Shown: positions 44,731 to 52,977, counted from the stretch's first letter. The stretch is DNA of 64,000 bases from Paenibacillus pedocola (GCF_031599675.1 NZ_CP134223.1:5934501-5998500), one strand, 5' to 3'. Numbers and translations: made by a program. Notes: generated by a model not told the origin, from the letters alone.

Positions 44731-45540
44731 TTAACGGAGCAGTTGAAGAACGCCTTGCGGCTGTTGATTCGCTTGAGCAAGCATTGCTTGGGCTGCTTGA
44801 GCAAGAATGTTGTTCTTCGTTTGAGCCATCATTTCTTTAGCCATATCCACGTCACGAACACGGGATTCAGCTGCAGTCAGGTTCTCGGAAGAAGTATTCA
44901 AGTTGTTGATTGTGTGCTCCAAACGGTTTTGGACAGCACCCAGTTTCGAACGTTCAGTAGAAACTTTACCGATCGCTACGTCTACAGCTGCCAGAGCTGT
45001 GGAAGCGTTGGCTTTTGTCGTCAAATCCCCAGTAGCTGTCAAAGTAGCTGCATCCATATTGGAGAAGGTATAAGAAATCTTTTGCCCTGTGTTAGCTCCT
45101 ACCTGGAATTCCACAGTAGTTGTAGTACCATCCCAAAGTTTTTGTGTATTGAATTCAGTATCATCAGAAATACGTGTAATCTCAGTTGACAATGCTTGAT
45201 ACTCTTGATCAATAGCAGCGCGGTCAGCCGTAACGTTCGTATCATTGGAAGATTGAACAGCAAGTTCTCTCATCCGTTGCAGGATGGAGTGAGTCTCATT
45301 CAGTGCACCTTCAGCGGTTTGAATCATGGAGATACCATCTTGAGCATTGCGGGATGCTTGATCCAGACCACGGATTTGTCCGCGCATTTTCTCGGAAATA
45401 GCCAAGCCTGCAGCATCGTCACCTGCACGGTTAATCCGGAGACCGGAAGATAGCTTCTCGATGTTCTTGCTTGTGTTGCTTGTGTTGATTGCCAGTTGAC
45501 GGTGAGTATTCAGCGCCGTAACATTGTGGTTAATAATCAT
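44731..45540 (-). CDS. hag: Flagellin (copy 2)
   Basis: 269 residues. The N-terminal ~130 and C-terminal ~80 residues are nearly identical to the other copies. Differences cluster in the middle (for example EFQVGANTGQKISYTFSNMD and GDLTTKANASTALAAVDVA). It shares an identical stretch of about 70 bp upstream with copy 1, including the ribosome site and hairpin. AAGGAGG supports the ATG at 45540. Cotranscription with copy 3 is expected, since no SigD promoter was found in the 70-bp gap between copies 2 and 1 or between copies 3 and 2. Confidence 0.97.
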   Translation of the reverse strand: MIINHNVTALNTHRQLAINTSNTSKNIEKLSSGLRINRAGDDAAGLAISEKMRGQIRGLDQASRNAQDGISMIQTAEGALNETHSILQRMRELAVQSSNDTNVTADRAAIDQEYQALSTEITRISDDTEFNTQKLWDGTTTTVEFQVGANTGQKISYTFSNMDAATLTATGDLTTKANASTALAAVDVAIGKVSTERSKLGAVQNRLEHTINNLNTSSENLTAAESRVRDVDMAKEMMAQTKNNILAQAAQAMLAQANQQPQGVLQLLR

Positions 45541-45610
45541 GTTAATTTCCTCCTTGAATGTAACCTCCACATCCTTGTGGAAGGTTTATAGATTAGAGTT
45601 GAACTTTAGA
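45541..45610. repeat. Duplicated flagellin intergenic spacer (unit 2)
   Basis: This 70-bp spacer between copies 3 and 2 is identical to 44661-44730. It contains the hairpin and the AAGGAGG of copy 2. Confidence 0.9.
45567..45580 (-). promoter_or_regulatory. CsrA-binding-type hairpin in leader of flagellin copy 2
   Basis: Same CCACAAGGATGTGG hairpin as for copy 1, with AGGA in the loop and the ribosome site a short distance downstream. Confidence 0.83.
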
Positions 45611-46420
45611 TTAACGAAGCAGTTGAAGAACGCCTTGCGGCTGTTGATTCGCTTGAGCAAGCATTGCTTGAGCTGCTTGAGCAAGAATGTTGTTCTTCGT
45701 CTGAGCCATCATTTCCTTAGCCATATCCACATCACGAACGCGGGATTCTGCTGCAGTCAGGTTCTCAGAAGATGTATTCAGGTTGTTGATCGTATGCTCC
45801 AGACGATTCTGAACCGCACCCAACTTCGAACGTTCTGTGGATACTTTACCGATAGCCACATCAACAGCTGCCAGAGCTGTGGATGCGTTGGCTTTTGTCT
45901 TCAAATCACCTACAGCAGTCAAAGTAGTTGCATCCATAGAGGCGAACGTATAAGTGATCTTTTGATTTGTATTAGCACCTACTTGGAAATCCACCGCTGT
46001 GGTAGAACCGTCCCACAGCTTCTGCGTATTAAATTCCGTGTCTTTAGAAATACGTGTAATCTCAGTTGACAATGCTTGATACTCTTGGTCAATAGCGTCG
46101 CGGTCAGCCGTTACGTTCGTATCATTGGAAGATTGAACAGATAGTTCTCTCATCCGTTGCAGGATGGAGTGGGTCTCATTCAATGCACCTTCAGCCGTTT
46201 GAATCATGGAAATACCGTCTTGAGCATTACGGGAAGCTTGGTCTAGACCACGGATTTGTCCGCGCATTTTTTCGGAAATAGCCAAGCCTGCAGCATCATC
46301 CCCTGCACGGTTAATTCGAAGACCGGAAGACAGCTTCTCGATGTTCTTACTTGTGTTGCTAGTGTTAATTGCCAATTGACGGTGAGTATTCAGCGCCGTA
46401 ACGTTGTGATTGATAATCAT
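45611..46420 (-). CDS. hag: Flagellin (copy 3, promoter-proximal)
   Basis: 269 residues. It is the first flagellin gene after the SigD promoter at 46516-46543. The ends are near-identical to copies 1 and 2. The middle is distinct (for example ANTNQKITYTFASMDATTL). AGGGAGGAAATTATA precedes the ATG at 46420; a frame reaching 46459 has no ribosome site. Its leader holds two hairpins, one of them of the CsrA type. As the promoter-proximal gene it may be the most expressed. Confidence 0.97.
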   Translation of the reverse strand: MIINHNVTALNTHRQLAINTSNTSKNIEKLSSGLRINRAGDDAAGLAISEKMRGQIRGLDQASRNAQDGISMIQTAEGALNETHSILQRMRELSVQSSNDTNVTADRDAIDQEYQALSTEITRISKDTEFNTQKLWDGSTTAVDFQVGANTNQKITYTFASMDATTLTAVGDLKTKANASTALAAVDVAIGKVSTERSKLGAVQNRLEHTINNLNTSSENLTAAESRVRDVDMAKEMMAQTKNNILAQAAQAMLAQANQQPQGVLQLLR

Positions 46421-46449
46421 TATAATTTCCTCCCTGAAATATACTGGTT

Positions 46450-46463
46450 CCACATCCATGTGG
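46450..46463 (-). promoter_or_regulatory. CsrA-binding-type hairpin in leader of flagellin copy 3
   Basis: CCACATGGATGTGG: the same 5-bp stem with TGGA in the loop, one base different from copies 1 and 2 but still matching the GGA-in-loop rule. It is about 14 bases upstream of the AGGGAGG ribosome site. Confidence 0.8.
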
Positions 46464-46465
46464 TA

Positions 46466-46506
46466 ACGATGATCCGTTAAGGTCGGCCGCCCTGCCGGAT
46501 CATCGT
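46466..46506 (-). promoter_or_regulatory. 5'-end hairpin of the flagellin mRNA
   Basis: ACGATGATCCG and CGGATCATCGT are perfectly complementary 11-mers separated by 19 bases. If transcription starts about 7 bases after the SigD -10, the stem lies almost at the 5' end. Such stems protect mRNA from 5'-end-dependent decay. Confidence 0.7.
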
Positions 46507-46515
46507 CTAAATTAT

Positions 46516-46543
46516 ATATCGTCTTAAAACCCTTATCAGTTTA
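46516..46543 (-). promoter_or_regulatory. SigD (sigma-28) promoter of the flagellin genes
   Basis: TAAA (46543-46540), a 16-base spacer and GACGATAT (46523-46516) on the minus strand give a near-consensus SigD promoter with one mismatch in the -10 element. Confidence 0.8.
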
Positions 46544-46593
46544 GAGTAATCTTGTGGATTTCAATATTATTCTTGATTTTTTCTTTTACAAAC

Positions 46594-46628
46594 AAAAACC
46601 GAAGGTAACCCATGGTCACCTCCGGTTT
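46594..46628 (-). terminator. csrA terminator
   Basis: AAACCG / CGGTTT with inner GGTAACC/GGTCACC-type pairing (two mismatches), followed by TTTTTG on the leftward strand. It lies a few bases after the csrA stop. Confidence 0.8.
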
Positions 46629-46640
46629 CAAGCACTCTAA

Positions 46641-46883
46641 TTAATTGGTATGTTTCCCTTCCCGCATTCGATCAATAAGAGTGTGGATCTCTAAGGAAGC
46701 AGGTGCAGCAGATTCCTGATTAGCTTCCTTAATTGAAAGGTATATTTCTTTGCGATAGATATCAATATGCTTGGGAGCTGAAATACCAACCTTGACTGTG
46801 TCACCTTCTACACTCAAAATTGTAATTTCAATCTGATCTGTTATAACGATACTCTCGCCTTTTTTCCGGGAAAGAACGAGCAT
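46641..46883 (-). CDS. csrA: CsrA, carbon storage / flagellin translation regulator
   Basis: 80 residues from the ATG one base after the fliW stop (TGATATG). MLVLSRKKGESIVITDQIEI is the family start. It has the five-strand RNA-binding core, then a C-terminal extension of about 20 residues (ESAAPASLEIHTLIDRMREG), which is a little longer than in Proteobacteria. In this group it represses flagellin translation by binding GGA hairpins in the flagellin leader, and FliW blocks it. A frame starting at 46910 exists but lies inside fliW and is less likely. Confidence 0.96.
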   Translation of the reverse strand: MLVLSRKKGESIVITDQIEITILSVEGDTVKVGISAPKHIDIYRKEIYLSIKEANQESAAPASLEIHTLIDRMREGKHTN

Positions 46884-46884
46884 A

Positions 46885-47331
46885 TCAATCACCAGCCTTT
46901 CCATCAACATTTGGTTCCACTGTTAATAAGCTGTGCTTAGTATGATATGGTGAGTTGTGTAGCACTATTTGCTTACCCACACCCAATTCTGGATTAAAAA
47001 CAAGAGGAGCAAGTAAATTAATAGTTGTCTCTTCAACCTTATCCTTCAAAGTTATTACGCAACGTACGATTAGTTGACTTTGAATTTCCAGCTCTTCAGC
47101 TTCATCGTCAGGCAGATCAAACTCATATGACGGATAGAACAAAAAAGGGTCACTAAGTAGAAATGATAAACTCTTCTCCTTTGTGGACTGTAGATACCAG
47201 AAAGAATGATCCTCGATTGAGATTAAGGCAAACTCAGACTCTTCCTCAAATCCAGGAATCCCCTTTGGAAAATGAAACACCTGCTCCGAATTAACTTCAA
47301 CTTCTCCCCAAGATAGCGTATCAATAATCAT
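46885..47331 (-). CDS. fliW: FliW, flagellar assembly factor and CsrA antagonist
   Basis: 148 residues. FliW binds free flagellin or CsrA, and so relieves CsrA repression when flagellin is used up. The N terminus MIIDTLSWGEVEVNSEQVFH, then FPKGIPGFEEESEFALIS, is characteristic. AAGGAGTGAGATTAA precedes the ATG. It is directly upstream of csrA with one base between, so the pair is translationally coupled. Confidence 0.96.
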   Translation of the reverse strand: MIIDTLSWGEVEVNSEQVFHFPKGIPGFEEESEFALISIEDHSFWYLQSTKEKSLSFLLSDPFLFYPSYEFDLPDDEAEELEIQSQLIVRCVITLKDKVEETTINLLAPLVFNPELGVGKQIVLHNSPYHTKHSLLTVEPNVDGKAGD

Positions 47332-47411
47332 TTAATCTCACTCCTTAAAAGTATTGCTTCATATAGACTGGTTAACTTCTTTATTATTCACATTTCAATA
47401 AATAGCATAAA

Positions 47412-47445
47412 AGCTATAGAGGCTCTTTCAAGCACATCTATAGCT
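47412..47445 (-). terminator. Hairpin between the DUF6470 gene and fliW
   Basis: A perfect 9-bp inverted repeat AGCTATAGA / TCTATAGCT with a 16-base loop is followed by TTTTATG on the leftward strand, just after the DUF6470 gene stop. It could be a weak terminator or a processing site. Confidence 0.5.
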
Positions 47446-47451
47446 CAAGAA

Positions 47452-48018
47452 CTACAATTGAACATTCACTTCCGGTGGAATAAACTGTATGGATGCGTAC
47501 TGCTGCATATATATATTTAACTTGCCACGAGTATACTCAATTTGTGGACGATGTGCTTCAAATTGGATATCCACCTCTGCAGGGCGATATTCAATTTGGG
47601 GATCCCTTGTCTGAAAAAGAATATCTACGTTGTCATACGATGCGGGTCCTCGAGTCTCCGGAAACGAATTTGGCTCTGTGTCTGTGCCGTATACTTCAGC
47701 AATCGTATTGCCAGGTTTAAAAAACTGGGCCATCCGATTTCCCTGCTCCACCTTCATGGCTATGCCCTGAAGATACAGCTGCTGAATGCCTGAATAAATA
47801 CGCTTGTTCATGTCGGCCATACTTCCTCCGGTGAAGGCCGCCCATGCTTTAGATTGATCTATCGTAAGTTCTGGACGAAATGAATGAACCTCAAGCTCTC
47901 CCGGAGTGGTTGTTACATTCAACTCTCCTTTGGATTGGGTAATAGATAAGATCCCTGGATCTGCATCCATACCAATCAAAGCAGTTGTCTGGCGTATTTG
48001 TAGTAATGGCTGCAGCAC
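47452..48018 (-). CDS. DUF6470 (YviE-like) flagellar-region protein
   Basis: 188 residues from the GTG at 48018. A sequence of repeated short beta-strand-like motifs (DILFQTRDPQIEYRPAEVDI, FEAHRPQIEYTRGKLNIYM) recurs and gives an internal repeat of about 25 residues. The family is found between flgL and fliW in Firmicutes, with no proven function. A GTG at 48027 is also in frame but would overlap its own ribosome site; with 48018, AGAGG lies 8 bases upstream. No signal peptide is visible. Confidence 0.85.
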   Translation of the reverse strand: MLQPLLQIRQTTALIGMDADPGILSITQSKGELNVTTTPGELEVHSFRPELTIDQSKAWAAFTGGSMADMNKRIYSGIQQLYLQGIAMKVEQGNRMAQFFKPGNTIAEVYGTDTEPNSFPETRGPASYDNVDILFQTRDPQIEYRPAEVDIQFEAHRPQIEYTRGKLNIYMQQYASIQFIPPEVNVQL

Positions 48019-48032
48019 ATTAAACACCTCTG

Positions 48033-48950
48033 TTATCTAATAAAGTCAACGAGAGTTGTAGATATAATCTTAGCACCCACTGAAAGGGAGGCATTATAGA
48101 TATTTTCTTGAATCTTGGACTGCATAATAAGCCCTTCATAATCTGCATCCTCAGTTTTAGCTTGTAGATCGGTCAGATTCGTATTCAAATCACTTAACCG
48201 TTCCTGCATCAATTGTACACGATTGGTTTTCGCTCCAATTTCAGACCGAGCGGACAGAAGGGTATCTATTCTTGAGTCAATATTGTCAAGTTGATTAGAT
48301 ATCGCTGTAGTATTACCCGATTTCAAAGCACCTGATAGATTATTGATAATGGCAAACAGATTATCCGTATCTCCGGTATGACCAAACACATCATTACCCG
48401 TCATATTAATAGGCATCTGTACACCTTCGCCAACAATATATTGAATCTGACCCGGGTCTGTAATGACAGCTTTTGTTGTATCATAAGTGCCATCAGCACC
48501 CTTGGCAAAATCATAAGGCTTGGTAGTATATTGTTCACCATTAAAAATATATTTTCCGTTGAGCTTGCTGTTAGAAATATCCACCAGCTGTTCCTTAAGC
48601 TGCATTACTTCCTCATTAATACTATCCAGAGCGGACTGCGGATTGCTTCCGGTTGAGGCTTGTACAGTAAGTTCACGTAAACGCTGAACAACATCTCCGG
48701 CCTGTCCCAACACGGTATCATTATAATCCAGCCACGACAAAGCGCTGTCTACATTCTTGGTGTACTGCTCATTGGATGACAGCTCGGCACGGTAACGAAG
48801 GGAATACGTAATCCCTACCGGATCATCGGAGGGTTTGTTAATTTTGCGGCCGCTTGAGAGCTGAAGCTGCGTGTCGTTCATAGTACGCGCATTACGGTTC
48901 AGGTTAAGCAGCAGCTGTGAATTCATCATATTGGAGGTGACCCTCAACAT
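48033..48950 (-). CDS. flgL: FlgL, hook-filament junction protein (HAP3)
   Basis: 305 residues. MLRVTSNMMNSQLLLNLNRN and the conserved flagellin-like N terminus (QLSSGRKINKPSDDPVG) are visible, and the C-terminal helix ends SLSVGAKIISTTLVDFIR. It joins the hook-filament junction with FlgK. AAGGGGGAACTTATA precedes the ATG. It lies 14 bp after flgK. Confidence 0.96.
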   Translation of the reverse strand: MLRVTSNMMNSQLLLNLNRNARTMNDTQLQLSSGRKINKPSDDPVGITYSLRYRAELSSNEQYTKNVDSALSWLDYNDTVLGQAGDVVQRLRELTVQASTGSNPQSALDSINEEVMQLKEQLVDISNSKLNGKYIFNGEQYTTKPYDFAKGADGTYDTTKAVITDPGQIQYIVGEGVQMPINMTGNDVFGHTGDTDNLFAIINNLSGALKSGNTTAISNQLDNIDSRIDTLLSARSEIGAKTNRVQLMQERLSDLNTNLTDLQAKTEDADYEGLIMQSKIQENIYNASLSVGAKIISTTLVDFIR

Positions 48951-48964
48951 TATAAGTTCCCCCT

Positions 48965-50560
48965 TTATCTGCCGACGGTGCCGGTAGAATTAATTAGTTT
49001 ATCGAGCATTTCGTCATAGGTTGTCATAAACCGCGCAGCCGCACTATAAGCATGCTGGAACACCAGCATATTTGACATTTCCTCATCCAGCGAAACCCCG
49101 CTTACCGATTGGCGTCTGGAATTCACTTGTTCCACCAAATAATCCGCATTACTCGCCTGGCGTGCGGCTTCCTGCGACTGAATTCCCAACTGACCGACCA
49201 TAGAACTTAAGTATGAACCGACCGTACCTGTCTTGGTGCCATCCGGTGAAGTGAAGGTATTATTATCTTTCATATTGCTGAATAAAAGCGCCAGAGAGTT
49301 ATTTCCTTTTATGACAGTTACTTTTCCCGCAGTGTCTGTGGTTGCCCGAAGGGAAGTTGCAAACAAAGTAGGATCAGCGGCGATTTCCGGGTTCAACCGG
49401 AGATTGGCTGCAGTGATCGTCTCTCCGGCCACAGAAGGTGTAAAGAAATCTCTGCCTGAACTGCCGTCCAGCGCATAGCCCAGTTGATGTAGTCCATTCA
49501 GACCTTTGACTGTAGTCTTCAAATCGCCCGTAAGCGGTATTGGGACTGTCGCACCTGCCAGCAGTGTGGTTTTGGTACCATCGGAATTAATGATTTCTGA
49601 ATCCTTCAGAACAGTCATCCCTGCCGGAAGAGTTGAGCCTGCCGGAATCGTAACCTGTACCTCGCCAGTAGCGATCGTATTGGCCATATCATCCAGCTGT
49701 TTTTTATAATCTGCAACATACGTTTTGCTAGAAAAAATCATCCCATACGCCTCACCGGCTTTCAAGTCGCCTGAGGCATATGCACTATTGAGAAAAGCAC
49801 TGTCCACTGTTGCGGTTACCGCTGGCCCTTGAACGAGCTGCTGGCTGCCTAGAGATATATTATAACCAGCATCTGTATCCAAAATGGTGATGTTGGCAAT
49901 TTTGGACAGCTTGTCCGTCATCAAATCTCGTTGATCCCGCAAATCGTTGGCTTGGTCACCCATGCCCTCAATTTTGGCGATAGACTGGTTCAAATCAGCG
50001 ATCGAACTTAGATAGCTCTGAATCTCTTTTCCCTTAACATCGATATTAGTATTGAGATCCCGGTCTAAATTACTTAACTGGGTACTCATATAATTCATAG
50101 CATCCGTAAGGGACTGTGCGGTCTGTACTACAATCTTGCGGGCTGTAGGATCTTCCGGATTTTTGCTCAGGTCCGACCATGATTTCCAAAAGTTATCAAG
50201 TACAGTTCGGATACCTGTATCCGAAGGTTCATTCACAATGGCCTCCAGCTTGTCCAATGTATCTGATTGGATCGTCCAGTTGCCGCTGGCGGAGTTCTCA
50301 CCACGGTACTGATCATCTAGGAACATCTCGCGGATACGCTCGATGGAAGTGAACTCGACCCCGGTCCCCAGCTGGCCAGGAACAGTGGAATTCGTAAGAC
50401 CATACGCCTCAATAGGTGATGCGGCTTTCATATTCACCCGTTGGCGGGTGTATCCTTCTGTATTCGCGTTAGCGATGTTGTGTCCAGTCGTATTGAGTGC
50501 AGCGGTCTGAGTGAAAAGACTCCGTCTTGCCGTCTCAATTGAATGAAATGTGGATGTCAT
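48965..50560 (-). CDS. flgK: FlgK, hook-associated protein 1
   Basis: 531 residues. The N-terminal rod-type motif SLFTQTAALNTTGHNIANANTEGYTRQRVN is diagnostic (shown here by its LNTTGHNIANANTEGYTRQ core), and the C terminus carries the LVFQHAYSAAARFMTTYDEM helix. It forms the first layer of the junction, to which FlgL adds. It follows flgN by 55 bp. GGGAGGAATTAGCAGT precedes the ATG. Confidence 0.97.
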   Translation of the reverse strand: MTSTFHSIETARRSLFTQTAALNTTGHNIANANTEGYTRQRVNMKAASPIEAYGLTNSTVPGQLGTGVEFTSIERIREMFLDDQYRGENSASGNWTIQSDTLDKLEAIVNEPSDTGIRTVLDNFWKSWSDLSKNPEDPTARKIVVQTAQSLTDAMNYMSTQLSNLDRDLNTNIDVKGKEIQSYLSSIADLNQSIAKIEGMGDQANDLRDQRDLMTDKLSKIANITILDTDAGYNISLGSQQLVQGPAVTATVDSAFLNSAYASGDLKAGEAYGMIFSSKTYVADYKKQLDDMANTIATGEVQVTIPAGSTLPAGMTVLKDSEIINSDGTKTTLLAGATVPIPLTGDLKTTVKGLNGLHQLGYALDGSSGRDFFTPSVAGETITAANLRLNPEIAADPTLFATSLRATTDTAGKVTVIKGNNSLALLFSNMKDNNTFTSPDGTKTGTVGSYLSSMVGQLGIQSQEAARQASNADYLVEQVNSRRQSVSGVSLDEEMSNMLVFQHAYSAAARFMTTYDEMLDKLINSTGTVGR

Positions 50561-50615
50561 ACTGCTAATTCCTCCCTATGATTGCTCCGGCAAAACGGAA
50601 TGTAAAAAGATCAAC

Positions 50616-51128
50616 CTATCCGCGCGCGTCAAAAAGTCCTGGCCGATTGCTGTTATAGCCCTTATCGGACGGATGATGATAGGTGAATTCCTGGTTTGGT
50701 CTTCCGACAAGCAAATCCAGGGAATAATCTATAAAGGTAAGCGACTGCTCAATCAGCTTCTGATTCAGCTCGTTGGCTTTTTTCAAGTGATGTAGCGTAT
50801 TAGAAAGCTTCTGCTGAACTTGCTGCAGACGCAATTTGTCTTCAGGGTCAAATACAAGCCGGGACAGCTCGGTCAGGTTCAGGTTCAGATTGGAACGGAT
50901 GCCTACACCCTGTAAAAAGGTATAAGCCGCCTCTGCACGCTGCTCCTCAAGCTGTCCGATCAGCTTCATCAGCTTGGACTCACGGTTCATGATGTCAATT
51001 AGACCATCCACCTTATTGTCCATAATCGTCTGTTTCTTGACTGCGGCCAGATCCAGCATTTGAATATGCGTTTCGTCCAGCCGCTCAAGAAGTTCAAGTA
51101 ATCTCGTCAATGCCATGGATGGGTTCAC
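50616..51128 (-). CDS. flgN: FlgN family flagellar chaperone
   Basis: 170 residues, mostly helical and charged, with leucine-rich repeats such as LTRLLELLERLDETHIQMLD. In the flagellar system FlgN keeps FlgK and FlgL unfolded until export. It directly follows flgM (start base adjacent to the flgM stop) and precedes flgK, the classic flgM-flgN-flgK order. Sequence similarity is modest, as usual for this family, so order carries much of the weight. Confidence 0.88.
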   Translation of the reverse strand: MNPSMALTRLLELLERLDETHIQMLDLAAVKKQTIMDNKVDGLIDIMNRESKLMKLIGQLEEQRAEAAYTFLQGVGIRSNLNLNLTELSRLVFDPEDKLRLQQVQQKLSNTLHHLKKANELNQKLIEQSLTFIDYSLDLLVGRPNQEFTYHHPSDKGYNSNRPGLFDARG

Positions 51129-51416
51129 CTAATTCTCGGAGGATTGCTTAAAGTAGGGGGCGAGTGTGTCTGCGAGTTTGGCTGCGTCAACTTGGTAGGT
51201 ACCTGCGGATACTTGCTGTTTCAGGCTTTCGATCTTATCAGCACGTGCAGCATCAATTTTTCCGCTGTTCTGTGCCTGCAGAAGCTTAATGGCTTCATCG
51301 GAAATCGAAACCTCATCCTTGCGTGTGCTCTTCTTGGTTTGATCCTGGCGCTGCGATTCCGCATTGCGTTGATACGGGTTAATTGGATTGATTCGTCCGG
51401 TCTCGTTAATTTTCAT
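51129..51416 (-). CDS. flgM: FlgM, anti-sigma factor of SigD
   Basis: 95 residues from the ATG preceded by AAGGAAGGTGGAAGTT. MKINETGRINPINPYQRN is the conserved start, and the C terminus (YQVDAAKLADTLAPYFKQ) is the SigD-binding helix. FlgM holds SigD inactive until the hook is finished. A longer frame reaches 51515, but its first 33 residues are unlike FlgM and overlie the SigD promoter, so the shorter start is clearly right. A gap of 105 bp separates it from yvyF. Confidence 0.96.
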   Translation of the reverse strand: MKINETGRINPINPYQRNAESQRQDQTKKSTRKDEVSISDEAIKLLQAQNSGKIDAARADKIESLKQQVSAGTYQVDAAKLADTLAPYFKQSSEN

Positions 51417-51465
51417 AACTTCCACCTTCCTTATAAAATAAAATAGCCGATAATCTTTACTAAGT

Positions 51466-51493
51466 TTATCGGCCTTTAATGAATCATTCTTTA
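51466..51493 (-). promoter_or_regulatory. SigD (sigma-28) promoter of flgM operon
   Basis: TAAA (51493-51490), 16 bases and GCCGATAA (51473-51466) on the minus strand, about 50 bp upstream of flgM. This fits the known SigD control of late flagellar genes, including SigD's own inhibitor. Confidence 0.85.
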
Positions 51494-51520
51494 TAGCTGA
51501 AAACGTTTTTTCCAAAAGAT

Positions 51521-51931
51521 TTAGTTGTCGCGAAGTTTATCAACGGCACGATAAGCTCCACCAGATGTTTTTTGGGGCGGTTCAGGTGTCACGTTTTCCT
51601 TAGCTGCGTTGGACAGGTCTCTCCTCAAACGGTTGCGGCAGCTTTCACACATATGACCATCGCGGATTAACGTCCCACACACTTCACAAGGCAACATCAT
51701 ATTGGGAGCATTCGCTATGGAAATCCGTCCTTCACGGATAAAACGGGTAATTTCTTTAATGGATATTTCCGTGGCATCGGATAACTCCTGAATATTTGTT
51801 CCTCTGTTTTTCCGCAGATATTCTACACAGGTTTCGTATTGATGCTCAAGCTCTTTGATGCAAGGCTGGCATATTTCCATAATGTTTTTGACATACAGTC
51901 GGCCGCATCTTGGACAATTGTCTACATTCAT
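51521..51931 (-). CDS. yvyF: YvyF family (TIGR03826) flagellar-region protein with two zinc-finger-like clusters
   Basis: 136 residues. The N-terminal CPRCGRLYVKNIMEICQPC and the C-terminal CEVCGTLIRDGHMCESC are two four-Cys clusters, with a helix-turn-helix-like middle (NIQELSDATEISIKEITRFI). It lies between comFC and flgM in Bacillus too, where it is annotated as a flagellar protein of uncertain role. A regulatory or scaffold role is inferred only from the fold hints. GAAAGGAGCCGC precedes the ATG. Confidence 0.88.
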   Translation of the reverse strand: MNVDNCPRCGRLYVKNIMEICQPCIKELEHQYETCVEYLRKNRGTNIQELSDATEISIKEITRFIREGRISIANAPNMMLPCEVCGTLIRDGHMCESCRNRLRRDLSNAAKENVTPEPPQKTSGGAYRAVDKLRDN

Positions 51932-52101
51932 TTCAACAGCGGCTCCTTTCCTTACATTTTGTGCAGCATAGAATTAACTTATGCTTAGATTACATGATTG
52001 AACAAGCATAGTCTATGATTAGTATCGGCTAGAGATGGATTTTAGTTAGATTATTCGGACAAAATTGTCAGGAAGCACATTCAATTCACTCCTGGACCGC
52101 C

Positions 52102-52977
52102 CTATGAACGGGCCCAGGTTAGGCTATATATTTCAGCAGCTTTTCCATAGCCGTCACACAGCGTTTGTATAGTATCTGCGCAGGCGCGTATGGTGCTCCC
52201 TGTGGTATAAATATCATCTACTATAACAATCTGCAGCGGACGCGTTCGTTTCCCCAAGGTTTCCAGCCAGATCTCAAACTGTAATAGGACAGCCCCATCC
52301 GGATTTCCTGCAAAAGCATGCTTCATATCTGCGATCCGTTCCGCCCGGTGCTTGAAGCTTTGTTTGCCGGTATGGTGGGTACGGACCAGAAGCGGGAGCT
52401 GCGGGATCCCCCTGCGCCCGGACAGCACATCCGCCACCCGCTCCGCCTGATTGAATCCCCGCTCAACAAGCCGGGATTCCGAGACAGGCACCGGGACAAG
52501 CAGATCTGCCTGCCATCGCGGGTTACTAGCAGAATGTTTATTAAGGAAGAAGGAAGCCTTAGATAACCTATGCGCGCTTTGATTTTCTGCAATCCCCCGC
52601 TGTCCCCGTTCTCTTTCTGCTTTGAGCCGGATGTAGGCTCTGTCCAGCATTGAGCCTAACAGCGGAGCGAGCTGTTCATTCCCCCGATATTTATATTGAC
52701 CCAGGATTTCGCGCATCACACTTGTGTAGGATACCGCACTCCGGTTGCAGACTATCGGTACGGCTTCACCGCTGCGGCTGCAGTCCGGACAGCCGACATG
52801 GCGTCCGCATTTTTGGCAGCGGGGGTGCCGTATCCAAGGAATAGCCTCCTCACAGCCTGCACAAATACCGTGCAGGCCTGCAGCCGGGCGGCTGGTTTTG
52901 CCGCAAATCAAGCAATGAAGCGAAGAAGGCGCCAGCAAGGAGCGGACTTTGGTAAGCCATGCAGTTAATGAGTCCAT
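52102..52977 (-). CDS. comFC: ComFC, competence-associated phosphoribosyltransferase-like protein
   Basis: 291 residues. Two zinc-finger-like Cys clusters (CLICGKTS...CAGC and CQKCGRHVGCPDC) precede a PRTase-type core with IVIVDDIYTTGSTIRACADT near the C terminus. ComFC proteins act in DNA uptake together with ComFA. The ATG at 52977 has AGGAGGAAACC 8 bases upstream; a frame to 53070 would add 31 residues and lacks a ribosome site. The ATG lies inside the 3' end of the comFA frame, which ends at 52965, so they are coupled. A hairpin (52091-52118) overlaps the stop. Confidence 0.92.
   Translation of the reverse strand: MDSLTAWLTKVRSLLAPSSLHCLICGKTSRPAAGLHGICAGCEEAIPWIRHPRCQKCGRHVGCPDCSRSGEAVPIVCNRSAVSYTSVMREILGQYKYRGNEQLAPLLGSMLDRAYIRLKAERERGQRGIAENQSAHRLSKASFFLNKHSASNPRWQADLLVPVPVSESRLVERGFNQAERVADVLSGRRGIPQLPLLVRTHHTGKQSFKHRAERIADMKHAFAGNPDGAVLLQFEIWLETLGKRTRPLQIVIVDDIYTTGSTIRACADTIQTLCDGYGKAAEIYSLTWARS

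Noticed and set aside
43848..46420. Tandem repetition resembling a repeat array
   Set aside because: The repeats are three complete flagellin genes with shared spacers, not a CRISPR array: units are about 880 bp and there are no short spacers.
52091..52118. Terminator at the comFC stop
   Set aside because: The CCTGG/CCAGG stem is present, but no T-run follows on the leftward strand.
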